The notes: generated from the letters alone by a model not told the origin. 64,000 nucleotides of DNA from Streptomyces sp. NBC_01294 (GCF_035917235.1 NZ_CP108423.1:6911501-6975500), one strand, 5' to 3'. Counted from the stretch's first letter, positions 34,053 through 44,327 are shown. Numbers and translations: made by a program.

Positions 34053-34364
34053 ATGATCCCCGGCGAGATCGCTTACGGGGACGGCCCGGTACTCCTCAAC
34101 GAGGGCCGTCCCGTCACCCGCCTCACCGTGCTCAACACCGCCGACCGTCCCGTCCAGGTCGGCTCCCACTACCACTTCGCCGAGGCCAACCCCGGCCTCG
34201 ACTTCGACCGTTCCGCCTCCCGCGGGCTGCGCCTGAACGTCGCCGCCGGTACGGCCGTGCGCTTCGAGCCGGGCATCCCCGTCGCGGTGGAACTCGTACC
34301 GCTGGGGGGCCTGCGCACCGTACCGGGGCTGCGCGGGGAGACCGGAGGGCCGCTCGATGGCTGA
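34053..34364 (+). CDS. ureB: Urease beta subunit
   Basis: A 103-residue beta subunit. [51 protein letters not shown] and [17 protein letters not shown] match the family. ATG 34053 is preferred, with AAAGGGA upstream; a GTG at 34041 is in frame but too close to that site. The stop overlaps ureC by eight bases. Confidence 0.93.
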   Translation: MIPGEIAYGDGPVLLNEGRPVTRLTVLNTADRPVQVGSHYHFAEANPGLDFDRSASRGLRLNVAAGTAVRFEPGIPVAVELVPLGGLRTVPGLRGETGGPLDG

Positions 34365-36078
34365 GATCTCCCGCCCGGTGTACGCCGACCTCTTCGGGCC
34401 GACGGCCGGGGACCGGATCCGGCTCGCCGACACCGACCTCTTCGTCGAGATCGAGCAGGACCTCAGCGGCGGCCCCGGCCGGGCCGGCGACGAGGCCGTC
34501 TTCGGCGGCGGCAAGGTGATCCGAGAATCCATGGGGCAGGCCCGCACCACCCGGGCCGAGGGCGCTGCGGACACCGTGATCACCGGGGTCGTCGTCCTCG
34601 ACCACTGGGGCATCGTCAAGGCCGACCTCGGCATCCGCGACGGCCGGATCTGCGGCATCGGCAAGGCCGGCAACCCCGACACCATGGACGGGGTCGACCC
34701 CGCGCTGGTCATCGGCCCCGAGACCGAGATCATCGCGGGCAACGGGAAGATCGTCACCGCCGGCGCCATCGACGCCCACGTGCACTTCATCTCCCCGACG
34801 ATCATCGAGGAGGCGCTCGCCTCCGGGATCACCACCCTGGTCGGCGGCGGCACCGGACCGGCCGAAGGCACCAAGGCCACCACCGTCACACCGGGGCCCT
34901 GGCACCTGGCCCGGATGTTCGCGGCGCTGGAGGCCTACCCGGTCAACATCGGCCTGCTCGGCAAGGGCAACACCATGTCCCGCGAGGGCATGCACTCCCA
35001 ACTGCGCGGCGGAGCACTCGGGTTCAAGATCCACGAGGACTGGGGTTCCACCCCTGCCGTCATCGACGCCTGCCTGAGCGTCTGCGAGGAGACCGGCGCC
35101 CAGGTCGCCATCCACACCGACACCCTCAACGAGGCCGGCTTCGTCGCCGACACCCTCGCCGCCATCGCCGGGCGGACCATCCACTCGTACCACACCGAAG
35201 GCGCCGGCGGCGGGCACGCACCCGACATCATCACCGTGGTCTCCGAGCCCAACATCCTGCCCAGCTCCACCAATCCGACCCGGCCGCACACCGTCAACAC
35301 CGTCGAGGAACACCTCGACATGCTGATGGTCTGCCACCACCTCAACCCGGCCGTACCCGAGGACCTCGCCTTCGCCGAATCCCGGATCAGGCCCTCGACC
35401 ATCGCCGCCGAGGACGTCCTGCACGACCTCGGGGCCATCTCCATCATCTCCTCCGACTCCCAGGCCATGGGCCGGGTCGGCGAGGTCGTGCTGCGCACCT
35501 GGCAGACCGCCCACGTGATGAAGAAGCGGCGCGGCTCCCTCCCCGGCGACGGACCCGCAGACAACCACCGGGCCCGCCGCTACGTCGCCAAGTACACGAT
35601 CAACCCCGCGGTGGCCCAGGGGCTCGCCCGCGAGATCGGCTCGGTCGAGACCGGCAAACTCGCCGACCTGGTGCTGTGGAACCCCGCCTTCTTCGGGGTC
35701 AAGCCCGAACTCGTCATCAAGGGTGGACAGATCGCCTATGCGCAGATGGGCGACGCCAACGCCTCCATCCCCACCCCGCAGCCCGTCCTGCCCCGGCCGA
35801 TGTTCGGCAGCCACGGCCGCGCGCCCGGCCTGAACTCGCTGAACTTCACCGCACAGGCCGCGCTCGACGACGGACTGCCCGAACGGCTCGGACTGGGCAA
35901 GGAGTTCGTGGCCATCGAGAACACCCGCAAGGTGACCAAGGCGGACATGCGCAACAACGACGCCATGCCGAGGGTCGAGGTCGACGCCGACACCTTCACG
36001 GTCACCATCGACGGGGAGGCCGTGGAACCGGCCCCCGCGACGGAACTGCCCATGGCCCAGCGCTACTTCCTCTTCTGA
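34357..36078 (+). CDS. ureC: Urease alpha (catalytic) subunit
   Basis: A 573-residue catalytic subunit carrying the dinuclear nickel site. The first nickel ligands are in IDAHVHF, the bridging carbamylated lysine is Lys224 in GFKIHEDWG, and further His ligands are in [12 protein letters not shown] and [12 protein letters not shown]. The flap histidine lies in LMVCHHLNP and the catalytic Asp in SSDSQAMGR. It needs UreD, UreF and UreG for activation, all encoded just downstream. Confidence 0.97.
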   Translation: MAEISRPVYADLFGPTAGDRIRLADTDLFVEIEQDLSGGPGRAGDEAVFGGGKVIRESMGQARTTRAEGAADTVITGVVVLDHWGIVKADLGIRDGRICGIGKAGNPDTMDGVDPALVIGPETEIIAGNGKIVTAGAIDAHVHFISPTIIEEALASGITTLVGGGTGPAEGTKATTVTPGPWHLARMFAALEAYPVNIGLLGKGNTMSREGMHSQLRGGALGFKIHEDWGSTPAVIDACLSVCEETGAQVAIHTDTLNEAGFVADTLAAIAGRTIHSYHTEGAGGGHAPDIITVVSEPNILPSSTNPTRPHTVNTVEEHLDMLMVCHHLNPAVPEDLAFAESRIRPSTIAAEDVLHDLGAISIISSDSQAMGRVGEVVLRTWQTAHVMKKRRGSLPGDGPADNHRARRYVAKYTINPAVAQGLAREIGSVETGKLADLVLWNPAFFGVKPELVIKGGQIAYAQMGDANASIPTPQPVLPRPMFGSHGRAPGLNSLNFTAQAALDDGLPERLGLGKEFVAIENTRKVTKADMRNNDAMPRVEVDADTFTVTIDGEAVEPAPATELPMAQRYFLF

Positions 36079-36109
36079 TGGGGCGCAGCCTGATGAGAGG
36101 CCACTGCCG

Positions 36110-36784
36110 ATGAGCCGCGCCGCGCTGCTCGTCCTCGCCGACGGCCGCTTCCCCGCCGGGGGCCACGCCCACTCCGGCGGGGCCGAGGCCGCCTGCAAGG
36201 CGGGCCGGATCCACGACGCCGCCACCCTGGAGGACTTCTGCCGGGGCAGGCTGCACACCGCCGGCCTCACCGCGGCCGGCCTCGCCGCGGCCGCCGCCCT
36301 CGGGCTCGACCCGGCGGAGCTGGACGCCGCCGCCGACGCCCGCACCCCGTCGCCCGCGCTGCGCACCGCGGCCCGGCGGCTGGGCCGGCAGCTGCTGCGG
36401 GCCGCCCGGGCCACCTGGCCCGCCGCCGAACTGGAGGCGCTGGCCGCGGCGTTCCCGCGCGGGGCCCACCAGCCCGTGGTGCTCGGCGTCACGGCCCGGG
36501 CGGCCGGACTCGGGCCGCTCGACGCCGCGCACGTGGCGGCGTACGAGAGCGTCGGAGGGCCCGCCACCGCCACCGTTCGGCTGCTCGGCCTGGACCCCTT
36601 CGAGGCGAGCGGGGTCCTGGCCCGGCTCGCCCCCGACCTCGACGCCGTCGCCGCCGAGGCGGAGCGGGCCGCGCTGCGCGCCCGCGCCGAGGGGGCGCAG
36701 GCGCTGCCCGCGGCCTCCTCCCCGCTGCTGGACATCTCGGCGCAGGCCCATGCCGACTGGCCGGTACGCCTGTTCGCCTCCTGA
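36110..36784 (+). CDS. ureF: Urease accessory protein UreF
   Basis: A 224-residue UreF, the helical accessory protein that works with UreD and UreG to load nickel and carbamylate the active-site lysine. Recognised by [41 protein letters not shown] and the C-terminal [12 protein letters not shown] motif. It follows ureC by 31 bases. It is Ala-rich, as is common in Streptomyces. Confidence 0.9.
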   Translation: MSRAALLVLADGRFPAGGHAHSGGAEAACKAGRIHDAATLEDFCRGRLHTAGLTAAGLAAAAALGLDPAELDAAADARTPSPALRTAARRLGRQLLRAARATWPAAELEALAAAFPRGAHQPVVLGVTARAAGLGPLDAAHVAAYESVGGPATATVRLLGLDPFEASGVLARLAPDLDAVAAEAERAALRARAEGAQALPAASSPLLDISAQAHADWPVRLFAS

Positions 36785-36851
36785 ACGCCACCGTCACGTC
36801 CTCGTCCCTTCCCGAACCCCCACTCCTGAACGCCCCCAAGGGAGACCTCCC

Positions 36852-37547
36852 ATGCACCTCGACCACGCCGTGACCTACCCCCACCGGCACACCCACAGCG
36901 CCGCGCCCGTACGGCCCGACGGCAGCCGGCGCGCCCTGCGCATCGGGCTCGGCGGACCGGTCGGCTCCGGAAAGACCGCCACCGTCGCAGCCCTGTGCCG
37001 GCTCCTGCGCTCCGAGCTCTCGATGGCCGTCGTCACCAACGACATCTACACGCGGGAGGACGCCGAGTTCCTGCTGCGCGAGGCCGTCCTGCCGCCCGAG
37101 CGGATCACCGCCGTCGAGACCGGCGCCTGCCCGCACACCGCAATCCGCGACGACATCTCCGCCAACCTGGAGGCCGTCGAGGAACTGGAGGAGGCCTTCC
37201 GGGAGAGCGGCCCGCTCGACCTGATCCTCGTCGAGTCCGGCGGGGACAACCTCACCGCCACCTTCTCCCGCGGCCTCGTCGACGCGCAGATCTTCGTCAT
37301 CGACGTGGCCGGCGGGGACGACATCCCCCGCAAGGGCGGCCCCGGCGTCACCACCGCCGACCTGCTCGTCGTCAACAAGACCGACCTCGCCCCCCACGTC
37401 GGCTCCGACCTCGACCGGATGGCGCGCGACGCCGCCGAGCAGCGCGGCGAACTCCCCGTCGCCTTCCAGTCGCTGCGCGGCCCCGACGGGGTGGCCCCGG
37501 TCGCCGCCTGGGTGCGCGAGCGGATCGCCGCCTGGTCCGTACGGTGA
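36852..37547 (+). CDS. ureG: Urease accessory GTPase UreG with His-rich N-terminus
   Basis: A 231-residue SIMIBI-class GTPase that powers nickel insertion. P-loop [10 protein letters not shown] at 34-43, [15 protein letters not shown], the metal-binding CPH ([10 protein letters not shown]), ESGGDNL and [12 protein letters not shown] are all present. The first 15 residues contain five histidines ([15 protein letters not shown]), which could bind nickel; no ureE is present in the operon, so this extension may take over part of that storage role (inference). ATG 36852 has AAGGGAG eight bases upstream. Confidence 0.95.
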   Translation: MHLDHAVTYPHRHTHSAAPVRPDGSRRALRIGLGGPVGSGKTATVAALCRLLRSELSMAVVTNDIYTREDAEFLLREAVLPPERITAVETGACPHTAIRDDISANLEAVEELEEAFRESGPLDLILVESGGDNLTATFSRGLVDAQIFVIDVAGGDDIPRKGGPGVTTADLLVVNKTDLAPHVGSDLDRMARDAAEQRGELPVAFQSLRGPDGVAPVAAWVRERIAAWSVR

Positions 37548-38341
37548 CCAGCGCGGCCACGACGACCGCCATCGCCGGGGCGCCTTTGGCGGGCCTGCGG
37601 GCCACCGCCCGCATCCGAGCGATGGCCGACGGCCGGGGCGGGACCGCCCTGCCGCTGCTCGCCGGGGAGGGACCGCTCGCGCTGCGCCGCACCCGCGGGT
37701 CCGCGGCCGAGGCCGGGGTCATGCTGGTCGGTGCGATGAGCGCCCCGCTGGGCGGGGACCACCTCACCGTCGAGGCGACCGCCGGGCCCGGGGCGAACCT
37801 CGCCCTGGCCTCGGCGGCGGCCACCCTGGCGCTGCCCGGCCGGGGCGGCGCGCCCGCGCGGTACGACGTGGACCTGACCCTGGAGGACGGGGCGTCGGTG
37901 CGATGGCTGCCCGAACCGCTGGTCTCGGTGCGCGGCAGCGACCTGCGGGTGCGCACCCGCGTCCACGTCGCCCCCACGGCGCGCCTGCTGCTGCGCGAGG
38001 AACAGGTGCTGGGACGGTGCGGAGAGGCCCCGGGCCTGCTGCGCAGCCGCCTCACCGTCACCCGCGGCGGCCGTCCGCTGCTGGACCAGGAACTCGCCTG
38101 CGGACCCGGCGCGCCCGGCGGCTGGGACGGCCCGGCGGGCCTGGCCGGCCACCGGGCGCTCGGCCAGCTCCTCGTCGTCGACCCCGCCTTCGCCGAGGAC
38201 CCGCCCGCGGCGGCGGTGCTGGGGGAGTTCGCCGCGGTGACGCCGCTGGCCGGTCCGGCCGTCCTCGTGACGGCCCTGGCCCCGGACGCCCTGCGGCTGC
38301 GCGAGCTGCTCGACGCGGCCTGCCGTACCTACCACCGGTGA
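37544..38341 (+). CDS. ureD: Urease accessory protein UreD (UreH)
   Basis: A 265-residue UreD, the platform that recruits UreF-UreG to apo-urease. The [36 protein letters not shown] and [20 protein letters not shown] blocks and the [15 protein letters not shown] motif are characteristic. GTG 37544 overlaps the ureG stop (GTGA), indicating coupling. This is the last gene of the operon. Confidence 0.9.
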   Translation: MTSAATTTAIAGAPLAGLRATARIRAMADGRGGTALPLLAGEGPLALRRTRGSAAEAGVMLVGAMSAPLGGDHLTVEATAGPGANLALASAAATLALPGRGGAPARYDVDLTLEDGASVRWLPEPLVSVRGSDLRVRTRVHVAPTARLLLREEQVLGRCGEAPGLLRSRLTVTRGGRPLLDQELACGPGAPGGWDGPAGLAGHRALGQLLVVDPAFAEDPPAAAVLGEFAAVTPLAGPAVLVTALAPDALRLRELLDAACRTYHR

Positions 38342-38349
38342 ACCGGGGC

Positions 38350-38421
38350 AGTGAGACGAGGAGGAGGGGAGGGGAGGGAAGGGGAAGGGCGGGACGGAGG
38401 AACGGAGGAACGGAGGAACGG
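38350..38421 (+). repeat. Purine tract with short tandem repeats
   Basis: About 70 bases of G/A on the plus strand with runs such as GGAGGGGAGGGGAGGG, then three to four copies of a nine-base unit ACGGAGGAA (38392-38420). It lies in the 254-base gap between ureD and the secreted peptidase gene. Four G-runs could fold as a G-quadruplex. Confidence 0.6.
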
Positions 38422-38595
38422 GGCGTCGGACACCGCTCAGCGGTACAGGCGTTGCCGGTTATCGGGTTGGCAAAGAAGTCCCTCCCGCTCTGTCGCCGGG
38501 TCCGGGTCAGACGACAGGATCCCCCTGCACGCCGACGACCGAACCCGACCAACCCGGCCGCCCACGGCGGCATCTGACGCAGGGGGAACAACCAC

Positions 38596-40263
38596 GTGAT
38601 ACGCAACGCGGCGCTGGGGAGCGCCGCCACACTGATCACCGGCACGCTGGCGGCGAGCCTGCTGCTGGCCCCGCCGGCCGCGGCGGCCCCGTCCGACCCC
38701 GGCTTCCGGATGCCGGAGGTGCTGGGCGTGCAGCTCGCCGCCGCCCGCGCCGCCCGCACGGGGATCGACTGGAAGGACTGCCCCGAGGACTGGGGCCTGG
38801 AGAAGCCCATCCAGTGCGGCTGGGTGAAGGTCCCGCTCGACTACGCGAAGCCGTACGGCAAGACCATCGAGATCGCCGTCGACCGGATCGGCAGCACGGG
38901 CACCCGGCAGGAGCGCCAGGGCGCGCTCGTCTACAACCCCGGCGGCCCCGGCGGTTCCGGCATGCGCTTCCCGCGCCGCGTGACCACCAAGAGCCCGCTG
39001 TGGGTCAACACCTCCAAGGCGTACGACTTCGTGGGCTTCGACCCCCGCGGTGTCGGCCACTCCGCGCCCATCTCCTGCATCGACCCGCAGGAGTTCGTCA
39101 AGGCTCCCAAGGCCGACCCGGTCCCGGACGACGAGGCCGACAAGCGCGCCCAGCGCAAGCTCGCCGCCGAGTACGCGGACGGGTGCAAGGAGCGCAGCGG
39201 CGAGATGCTGCCGCACATGACCACGCCGAACACCGCGCGCGACCTCGACGTGATCCGCGCCGCCCTCGGCGAGGCGAGGCTGAACTTCCTCGGCGTCTCC
39301 TACGGCACGTACCTCGGCGGGGTCTACGCGACCCTGTTCCCGACCCACGTGCGCCGCATGGTCGTCGACAGCGTGGTGGACCCGTCGCAGGACAACATCT
39401 GGTACGAGGCCAACCTCGGCCAGGACGTCGCCTTCCAGATGCGCTGGAACGACTGGCAGGACTGGGTCGCCAAGAACGACGGGGTCTTCCACCTCGGCGA
39501 CACCCGCGCCAAGGTCGAGGCCAAGTGGCAGGAGCTGCGGGGCAAGGCCAAGGCCGCCCCGATCGGCGGGGTCGTCGGCCCGGCCGAGCTCATCGGCTTC
39601 TTCCAGGGCGCCCCGTACTACGACTCCTCCTGGGTGCCCGTCGCCCGGACCTGGGCCGCCTACGCCGCCGGTGACGAGCAGGCGCTCGTCGACGCCATCG
39701 CCCCGGACATGAGCGACATCAAGGGCAACGCGGCCTCGGAGAACGGCAACGCCGTCTACACCGCGGTCGAGTGCGCGGACGCCAAGTGGCCCACCAGCTG
39801 GGCCAAGTGGGACCGGGACAACACCCGGCTCCACGAGAAGTACCCGTTCCTGACCTGGTCGAACGCGTGGATGAACCTGCCCTGCGCGACCTGGAAGTCC
39901 AAGCAGAGCACTCCGATCGCGGTCGGCGCCAAGCGCATCCCGCCGGTCCTGATCGTCCAGTCCGAGCGGGACGCGGCCACGCCGTACAAGGGCGCGGTCG
40001 AGCTGCACCGCCGCCTCGCGGGCTCGCGCCTGATCACCGAGCAGAACGCCGGCTCGCACGGAGTCACGGGCCTGGTCAACCCCTGCATCAACACGCGGGT
40101 GGACACCTACCTGCTGACCGGCAAGGTCGACGCCCAGGACGTGACGTGCGCCCCGCACGCCGCCCCCGTCGCCCCGGTCCCGGCCCCGGTCGCCGCGCTC
40201 TCGCTCGACCACGGCTCCGGTGCCGGCTGGCCGGCGCGTGAGGAGCTGCCGGCCGTCCGCTAG
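38596..40263 (+). CDS. Secreted alpha/beta-hydrolase, tripeptidyl-aminopeptidase-like
   Basis: A 555-residue exported peptidase of the S33/TAP type. A Sec leader of about 31 residues ends in PAAAA. The cap-containing hydrolase domain has ALVYNPGGPGGSG (oxyanion hole), the nucleophile Ser235 in FLGVSYGTYLG, the acid in QSERDAATP and His in AGSHGV. Conserved cysteines fit secretion. Such enzymes release peptides from protein N-termini outside the cell. The start is GTG 38596 with AGGGGGAA about ten bases upstream. Confidence 0.9.
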   Translation: MIRNAALGSAATLITGTLAASLLLAPPAAAAPSDPGFRMPEVLGVQLAAARAARTGIDWKDCPEDWGLEKPIQCGWVKVPLDYAKPYGKTIEIAVDRIGSTGTRQERQGALVYNPGGPGGSGMRFPRRVTTKSPLWVNTSKAYDFVGFDPRGVGHSAPISCIDPQEFVKAPKADPVPDDEADKRAQRKLAAEYADGCKERSGEMLPHMTTPNTARDLDVIRAALGEARLNFLGVSYGTYLGGVYATLFPTHVRRMVVDSVVDPSQDNIWYEANLGQDVAFQMRWNDWQDWVAKNDGVFHLGDTRAKVEAKWQELRGKAKAAPIGGVVGPAELIGFFQGAPYYDSSWVPVARTWAAYAAGDEQALVDAIAPDMSDIKGNAASENGNAVYTAVECADAKWPTSWAKWDRDNTRLHEKYPFLTWSNAWMNLPCATWKSKQSTPIAVGAKRIPPVLIVQSERDAATPYKGAVELHRRLAGSRLITEQNAGSHGVTGLVNPCINTRVDTYLLTGKVDAQDVTCAPHAAPVAPVPAPVAALSLDHGSGAGWPAREELPAVR

Positions 40264-40290
40264 GTCCGGCCCGCTCGTACGGGAGGAGGC

Positions 40291-41001
40291 TCAGCGCGAC
40301 CTGCGCCGGGCCTTCTTCCGTTCCTCCTCTTCCTCGGCCTTGACCTCGGCCGCGTACCGGTCGACGTACTCCTGGCCGGACAGTTCGAGGATCGCGTACA
40401 TGATCTCGTCGGTGACCGCCCGCAGCACGGCCCGCTCGCCTTCCATCCCGGCGTACCGGGAGAAGTCCATCGGGCGGCCGAAGCGGATCGTCACCCGCCG
40501 GATGTTCGGGATCTTCTGCCCGGGCGGCTGGATCTCGAAGGTGCCGACCATCGCGCAGGGCACGACGGGCACCCCGGCGCCCAGGGCCATCGCGGCCACG
40601 CCCACCTTGCCCTTGTAGAGCCGGCCGTCGTGCGAGCGGGTCCCCTCCGGGTAGATGCCCAGCAGCTCGTCCTTGGCCAGCACCGCCAGCCCCTCGCGCA
40701 GCGCCGCCTGCCCGGCGTTCTTGCCGGAGCGGTCCACGGGGATCTGCCCGGCGCTGCGGAAGAAGGCGGCCGTGAGCCGGCCCTTGACCCCGGGGCCGGT
40801 GAAGTACTCGGCCTTCGCGAGGAAGGTGATCCGCCGCTTGAGGATCGCGGGCATCAGGAAGTGGTCGGAGAACGACAGGTGATTGCCCGCGACGATCGCG
40901 GCACCCTCTGCCGGGATGTTCTCCAGGCCCTCGATCCGAGGCCTGAACAGCAGCCGTAGCAGGGGTCCGAGCAACACGTGCTTGAGCAAGTGGTAGAACA
41001 C
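40291..41001 (-). CDS. 1-acylglycerol-3-phosphate acyltransferase family protein
   Basis: A 236-residue PlsC-domain acyltransferase. The catalytic motif NHLSFSDHF has His41 and Asp46; IYPEGTRSHDG is the second substrate motif. An N-terminal hydrophobic stretch HVLLGPLLRLLF anchors it to the membrane. It transfers acyl groups onto lysophosphatidate or a related lipid. The C-terminus is highly charged (Glu then Lys/Arg runs). GTG 41001 start. Confidence 0.9.
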   Translation of the reverse strand: MFYHLLKHVLLGPLLRLLFRPRIEGLENIPAEGAAIVAGNHLSFSDHFLMPAILKRRITFLAKAEYFTGPGVKGRLTAAFFRSAGQIPVDRSGKNAGQAALREGLAVLAKDELLGIYPEGTRSHDGRLYKGKVGVAAMALGAGVPVVPCAMVGTFEIQPPGQKIPNIRRVTIRFGRPMDFSRYAGMEGERAVLRAVTDEIMYAILELSGQEYVDRYAAEVKAEEEEERKKARRRSR

Positions 41002-41087
41002 CAGGCCGCTCCCTGTCGATATCCCGTTGTCACCGACATTTTACGGACGGTGAGTCGCGGGCCGGCAGAGGGCGGCGGGAACCTTCC

Positions 41088-41246
41088 TCACACGCTGCGC
41101 GAGGCGGCCATCCCGGCGGTCAGCAGCCCCAGCACCACCCAGCCGAACCACAGCCAGCCGTTGCTGCCGAGGACCACGGAATACGTGGCCACGGCCACCA
41201 GTGCGGCGAAGGTCATGACGGCCATCGCCTTAACGGATCCGGTCAT
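41088..41246 (-). CDS. Small integral membrane protein
   Basis: A 52-residue protein, MTGSVKAM through GMAASRSV, with two hydrophobic segments joined by a GSNGW turn. The two-helix pattern ending WFGWVVLGLLTAGM resembles a small membrane protein I believe is conserved in Streptomyces. It lies 32 bases downstream of ctaG on the same strand, so it is likely co-transcribed. Function unknown; an accessory role in the membrane near the respiratory assembly factor is only a guess. Confidence 0.65.
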   Translation of the reverse strand: MTGSVKAMAVMTFAALVAVATYSVVLGSNGWLWFGWVVLGLLTAGMAASRSV

Positions 41247-41278
41247 GCCCCATGGTGACGCGCGAAGGCGGTGTTCCG

Positions 41279-42235
41279 CTACTGGCCACGCGCTTGCAGC
41301 GAGGCGAGATAGGCGTTGTACGCCGCCAGCTCCTGGTCGCCGTTGCGGTCCTCGGCCCGGTCGGAGCGCTTCGCGGCCCGCTGCTCGGAGTGGTACCACT
41401 GGTAGACCAGCGCGATCAGGACCAGCACCGAGGGGATCTCGCTGAACGCCCAGGCGATGCCGCCGCCCCACTGCTGGTCGAGCAGCGCGTCGATGCGGAG
41501 GGAGGCCGGCGGGTTCGCGTACGTCTTGATCATCGGCTGGCTCGCCATCATCAGGGCGATGCCGAAGAAGGCGTGGAAGGGCATGCCCGCGAAGAGCTCC
41601 AGCATCCGCATCACGTAGCCCGGACGGTGCGGACCCGGGTCGATGCCCATGATCGGCCAGAAGAAGATCAGGCCGACGGCGAGGAAGTGGACCATCATCG
41701 CGATGTGCCCGGTCCGGCTCTCCATCAGGAAGTCGAAGAGCGGGGTGAAGTACAGGCCGTAAAGGCTCGCGATGAACATCGGGATCGTGAAGGCGGGGTG
41801 GGTGACCACCTTCATGTACCGGCTGTGCAGCAGCATCAGCAGCACCTCGCGCGGCCCCTTGTGGCCACGGGCGGCGGGCGGCAGCGCGCGCAGCGCCAGC
41901 GTCACCGGAGCGCCCAGCAGCACCAGGATCGGGGTGACCATGCTGATCACCATGTGCTGGACCATGTGCACGCTGAACATGACCATGCCGTAGTCGTTCA
42001 GCTTGGTGCACATCATCAGGACCACGGTCAGCACGCCCAGGGTGAACGCGATGGTCCGGCCCGGCGGCCAGGAGTCCCCGCGCCGGCGCAGCCGCAGCAC
42101 GCCCCACCCGTACAGCGCGAGCGCCGCCAGCGAGCTGACCAGGAAGAAGGCGTCGAAGGAGAACTCCAGCCCGCGTCCGAGAGTGAACGGCGGCAGGTCC
42201 ATGTCCATGACCGTGCCGTGCCCGCTGTGATCCAT
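41279..42235 (-). CDS. ctaG: Cytochrome c oxidase assembly protein, CtaG-like
   Basis: A 318-residue multi-spanning membrane protein of the Caa3_CtaG family, linked to copper delivery or assembly of caa3-type oxidase. About seven hydrophobic segments are seen. His/Met motifs include MDHSGHGTVMDMD at the N-terminus and HMVQHMVISM, HPAFTIPMF and MPFHAFFGIALM, possible copper ligands. ATG 42235 has AAGGGAG seven bases upstream. A small membrane-protein gene follows. Confidence 0.88.
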   Translation of the reverse strand: MDHSGHGTVMDMDLPPFTLGRGLEFSFDAFFLVSSLAALALYGWGVLRLRRRGDSWPPGRTIAFTLGVLTVVLMMCTKLNDYGMVMFSVHMVQHMVISMVTPILVLLGAPVTLALRALPPAARGHKGPREVLLMLLHSRYMKVVTHPAFTIPMFIASLYGLYFTPLFDFLMESRTGHIAMMVHFLAVGLIFFWPIMGIDPGPHRPGYVMRMLELFAGMPFHAFFGIALMMASQPMIKTYANPPASLRIDALLDQQWGGGIAWAFSEIPSVLVLIALVYQWYHSEQRAAKRSDRAEDRNGDQELAAYNAYLASLQARGQ

Positions 42236-42274
42236 CTGTTCACTCCCTTGACCGTGGTGCCCCACCACAGTAGT

Positions 42275-42308
42275 GCCGCCCCCGTACGCTCGTGCGCGCG
42301 GGGGCGGC
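42275..42308. terminator. Terminator hairpin after phosphofructokinase
   Basis: GCCGCCCCCG (42275-42284) pairs with CGGGGGCGGC (42299-42308), just past the pfkA stop and before ctaG on the minus strand. Confidence 0.7.
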
Positions 42309-42337
42309 TCATGACAAAAGGGGCGTACGACAGGGCG

Positions 42338-43363
42338 TCAGAGAACGGTCTGGGCCTCGTCGTACCGCGCCGCCGGCACCGTCTTGAGCGTCGAGGTGGC
42401 CTCGGCGAGCGGCACCATCTCGATGTCCGTGCCGCGCAGCGCTGTCAGCATGCCGAACTCGCCGCGGTGCGCCGCCTCCACGGCGTGCCAGCCGAAGCGG
42501 GTGGCCAGGACCCGGTCGTACGCGGTGGGCGTGCCGCCGCGCTGGACGTGGCCCAGGATCACTGGACGGGCCTCCTTGCCCAGGCGGTGCTCCAGCTCCA
42601 CGGCGAGCCGGTTGCCGATGCCGGCGAACCGCTCGTGGCCGTACATGTCGACGCCGCCCTCCGCGAGGTCCATCGAGCCGGGGCGCGGCTTGGCGCCCTC
42701 GGCGACCACGACGATCGCGAACCGCTTGCCCGCGGAGAAGCGCTCGCCGACGATCGCCGTCAGCTCCTCGATGTCGAAGGGGCGCTCCGGCACGACGATC
42801 GCGTGCGCGCCGGCCGCCATGCCCGAGTGCAGGGCGATCCAGCCGGTGTGGCGGCCCATGACCTCCACGACCATCACGCGCTGGTGGGACTCGGCGGTGG
42901 TCTTCAGCCGGTCCAGCGCCTCGGTGGCCACGCCGACGGCCGTGTCGAAGCCGAAGGTGACGTCGGTGGAGGCGATGTCGTTGTCGATGGTCTTCGGGAC
43001 GCCGACGATGGGCAGACCGGCCTGCGAGAGCAGGTTCGCCGCCTTCAGCGTGCCCTCGCCGCCGATCGGGATGATCGCGTCGAGGCCCAGGTCCGCGACG
43101 TGGCCGCGGGCGCGCTCCACGCCGTCCCGCAGGTGCGCGGGCTGGACGCGGGAGGAGCCGAGTATGGTGCCGCCGCGGGCGAGGATGCCGCCGACGGCGT
43201 CGAGGTCGAGCTTGCGGTAGTCCGCCTCCAGGAGGCCCTTCCAGCCGTCGAGGAAGCCGATCACCTCGTCACCGTGGTCGACGACCGCGCGGTGCACGAC
43301 GGAGCGGATGACGGCATTGAGGCCGGGGCAATCGCCACCGGAAGTGAGCACACCTATGCGCAT
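42338..43363 (-). CDS. pfkA: 6-phosphofructokinase
   Basis: A 341-residue phosphofructokinase catalysing fructose 6-phosphate to 1,6-bisphosphate. GVLTSGGDCPGLN at the N-terminus, the substrate loop GVPKTIDNDI, MGRHTGWIA and GHVQRGGTPTAYDR are family motifs. The nucleotide site reads PIGGEGTLKAA, the Glu/Gly form seen in actinobacterial ATP-using and mixed-substrate enzymes, so the phosphoryl donor (ATP or pyrophosphate) is not certain from sequence alone. ATG 43363 is the conserved start. Confidence 0.94.
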   Translation of the reverse strand: MRIGVLTSGGDCPGLNAVIRSVVHRAVVDHGDEVIGFLDGWKGLLEADYRKLDLDAVGGILARGGTILGSSRVQPAHLRDGVERARGHVADLGLDAIIPIGGEGTLKAANLLSQAGLPIVGVPKTIDNDIASTDVTFGFDTAVGVATEALDRLKTTAESHQRVMVVEVMGRHTGWIALHSGMAAGAHAIVVPERPFDIEELTAIVGERFSAGKRFAIVVVAEGAKPRPGSMDLAEGGVDMYGHERFAGIGNRLAVELEHRLGKEARPVILGHVQRGGTPTAYDRVLATRFGWHAVEAAHRGEFGMLTALRGTDIEMVPLAEATSTLKTVPAARYDEAQTVL

Positions 43364-43502
43364 GGCAGGAACGGACCTTTGCAACGTGGGCCGACGACCG
43401 GACCACGTCGTCCGGTTGGAACTACGGCCACCCTACAAGCGGTGGAGCGGTCGGCTGAACCATCCTCCACATGCTGGTCGCACTCGTCGTACGAAACCAC
43501 GT

Positions 43503-43534
43503 CGGCCCGGTTCCCCCTAGGGAAAACCGGGCCG
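43503..43534. terminator. Terminator hairpin after gatD
   Basis: CGGCCCGGTT (43503-43512) pairs with AACCGGGCCG (43525-43534) around a CCCCTAGGG centre, between the gatD stop and the pfkA start on the minus strand. Confidence 0.7.
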
Positions 43535-43578
43535 AACAGATGATGACGGGGCCGCCCCGATGAGCGGTCCGCGGGGTG

Positions 43579-44307
43579 CTACGCGGGCTGCGTCGCGGCG
43601 GCGATGCGCTCCGCGCGCAGCGCCTCGTACCACCGGTCGTCTATGGCCGGCAGCGCGTTCACGTCGAGGGCCAGCTTCAGCAGCAGGTCCGCGATCTGCG
43701 GGTTGCGGGCCATCACGGGGCCGTGCATGTAGGTGCCGAACACCGTGTCGTTGTACGCGCCTTCGGTGCCGTCGCCGGTGCCGTTGCCGCGGCCCATGGT
43801 CACCCGGGCGAACGGCTTGGCCGTCGGGCCGAGGTGCGTGACGCCCTGGTGGTTCTCGAAGCCCGTCAGCTGCGGCAGGCCCAGGCGGGGGTCGATGTCG
43901 GCGAGGACGTCGCCGACGCACCGCTCGCCCTCACCGCGCACGGTGACCACGTCCAGGAGGCCGAGACCCTCCTGGCGCTGCCCCTGGTCGTTGACGAACT
44001 CCTGGCCGAGGATCTGGTACCCGGCGCAGACGGAGAAGACGATCGCCCCGTTCGACACGGCGCGCTCCAGACCGCCGTCGCGCAGCAGGCGCTCCGCGGC
44101 CAGGCGCTGCGGCCGGTCCTCACCGCCGCCGATCAGGTAGATGTCGCCCGAGGTGGGGATCGGCTGGTCGCTGCGCACGTCCACGCGCTGCACGTCCAGG
44201 CCGCGCTGACGCGCCCGGCGCTCCACCACGAGGGCGTTGCCCTGGTCTCCGTACGTGCTCAGCAGGTCGGGGTAGACCCACACCAGACGCAGGCTGTTGT
44301 CGCTCAT
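43579..44307 (-). CDS. gatD: Lipid II isoglutaminyl synthase, glutaminase subunit GatD
   Basis: A 242-residue class-I glutamine amidotransferase. The nucleophile is Cys94 in VFSVCAGYQILG and the His is in TYMHGPVMA (His195). It supplies ammonia to MurT for amidation of the D-Glu in lipid II, modulating peptidoglycan. It follows murT by 20 bases, matching the conserved murT-gatD operon. ATG 44307 has AGAGGACA upstream. Confidence 0.93.
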   Translation of the reverse strand: MSDNSLRLVWVYPDLLSTYGDQGNALVVERRARQRGLDVQRVDVRSDQPIPTSGDIYLIGGGEDRPQRLAAERLLRDGGLERAVSNGAIVFSVCAGYQILGQEFVNDQGQRQEGLGLLDVVTVRGEGERCVGDVLADIDPRLGLPQLTGFENHQGVTHLGPTAKPFARVTMGRGNGTGDGTEGAYNDTVFGTYMHGPVMARNPQIADLLLKLALDVNALPAIDDRWYEALRAERIAAATQPA

Positions 44308-44327
44308 GCTCTTGTCCTCTATGGGTA

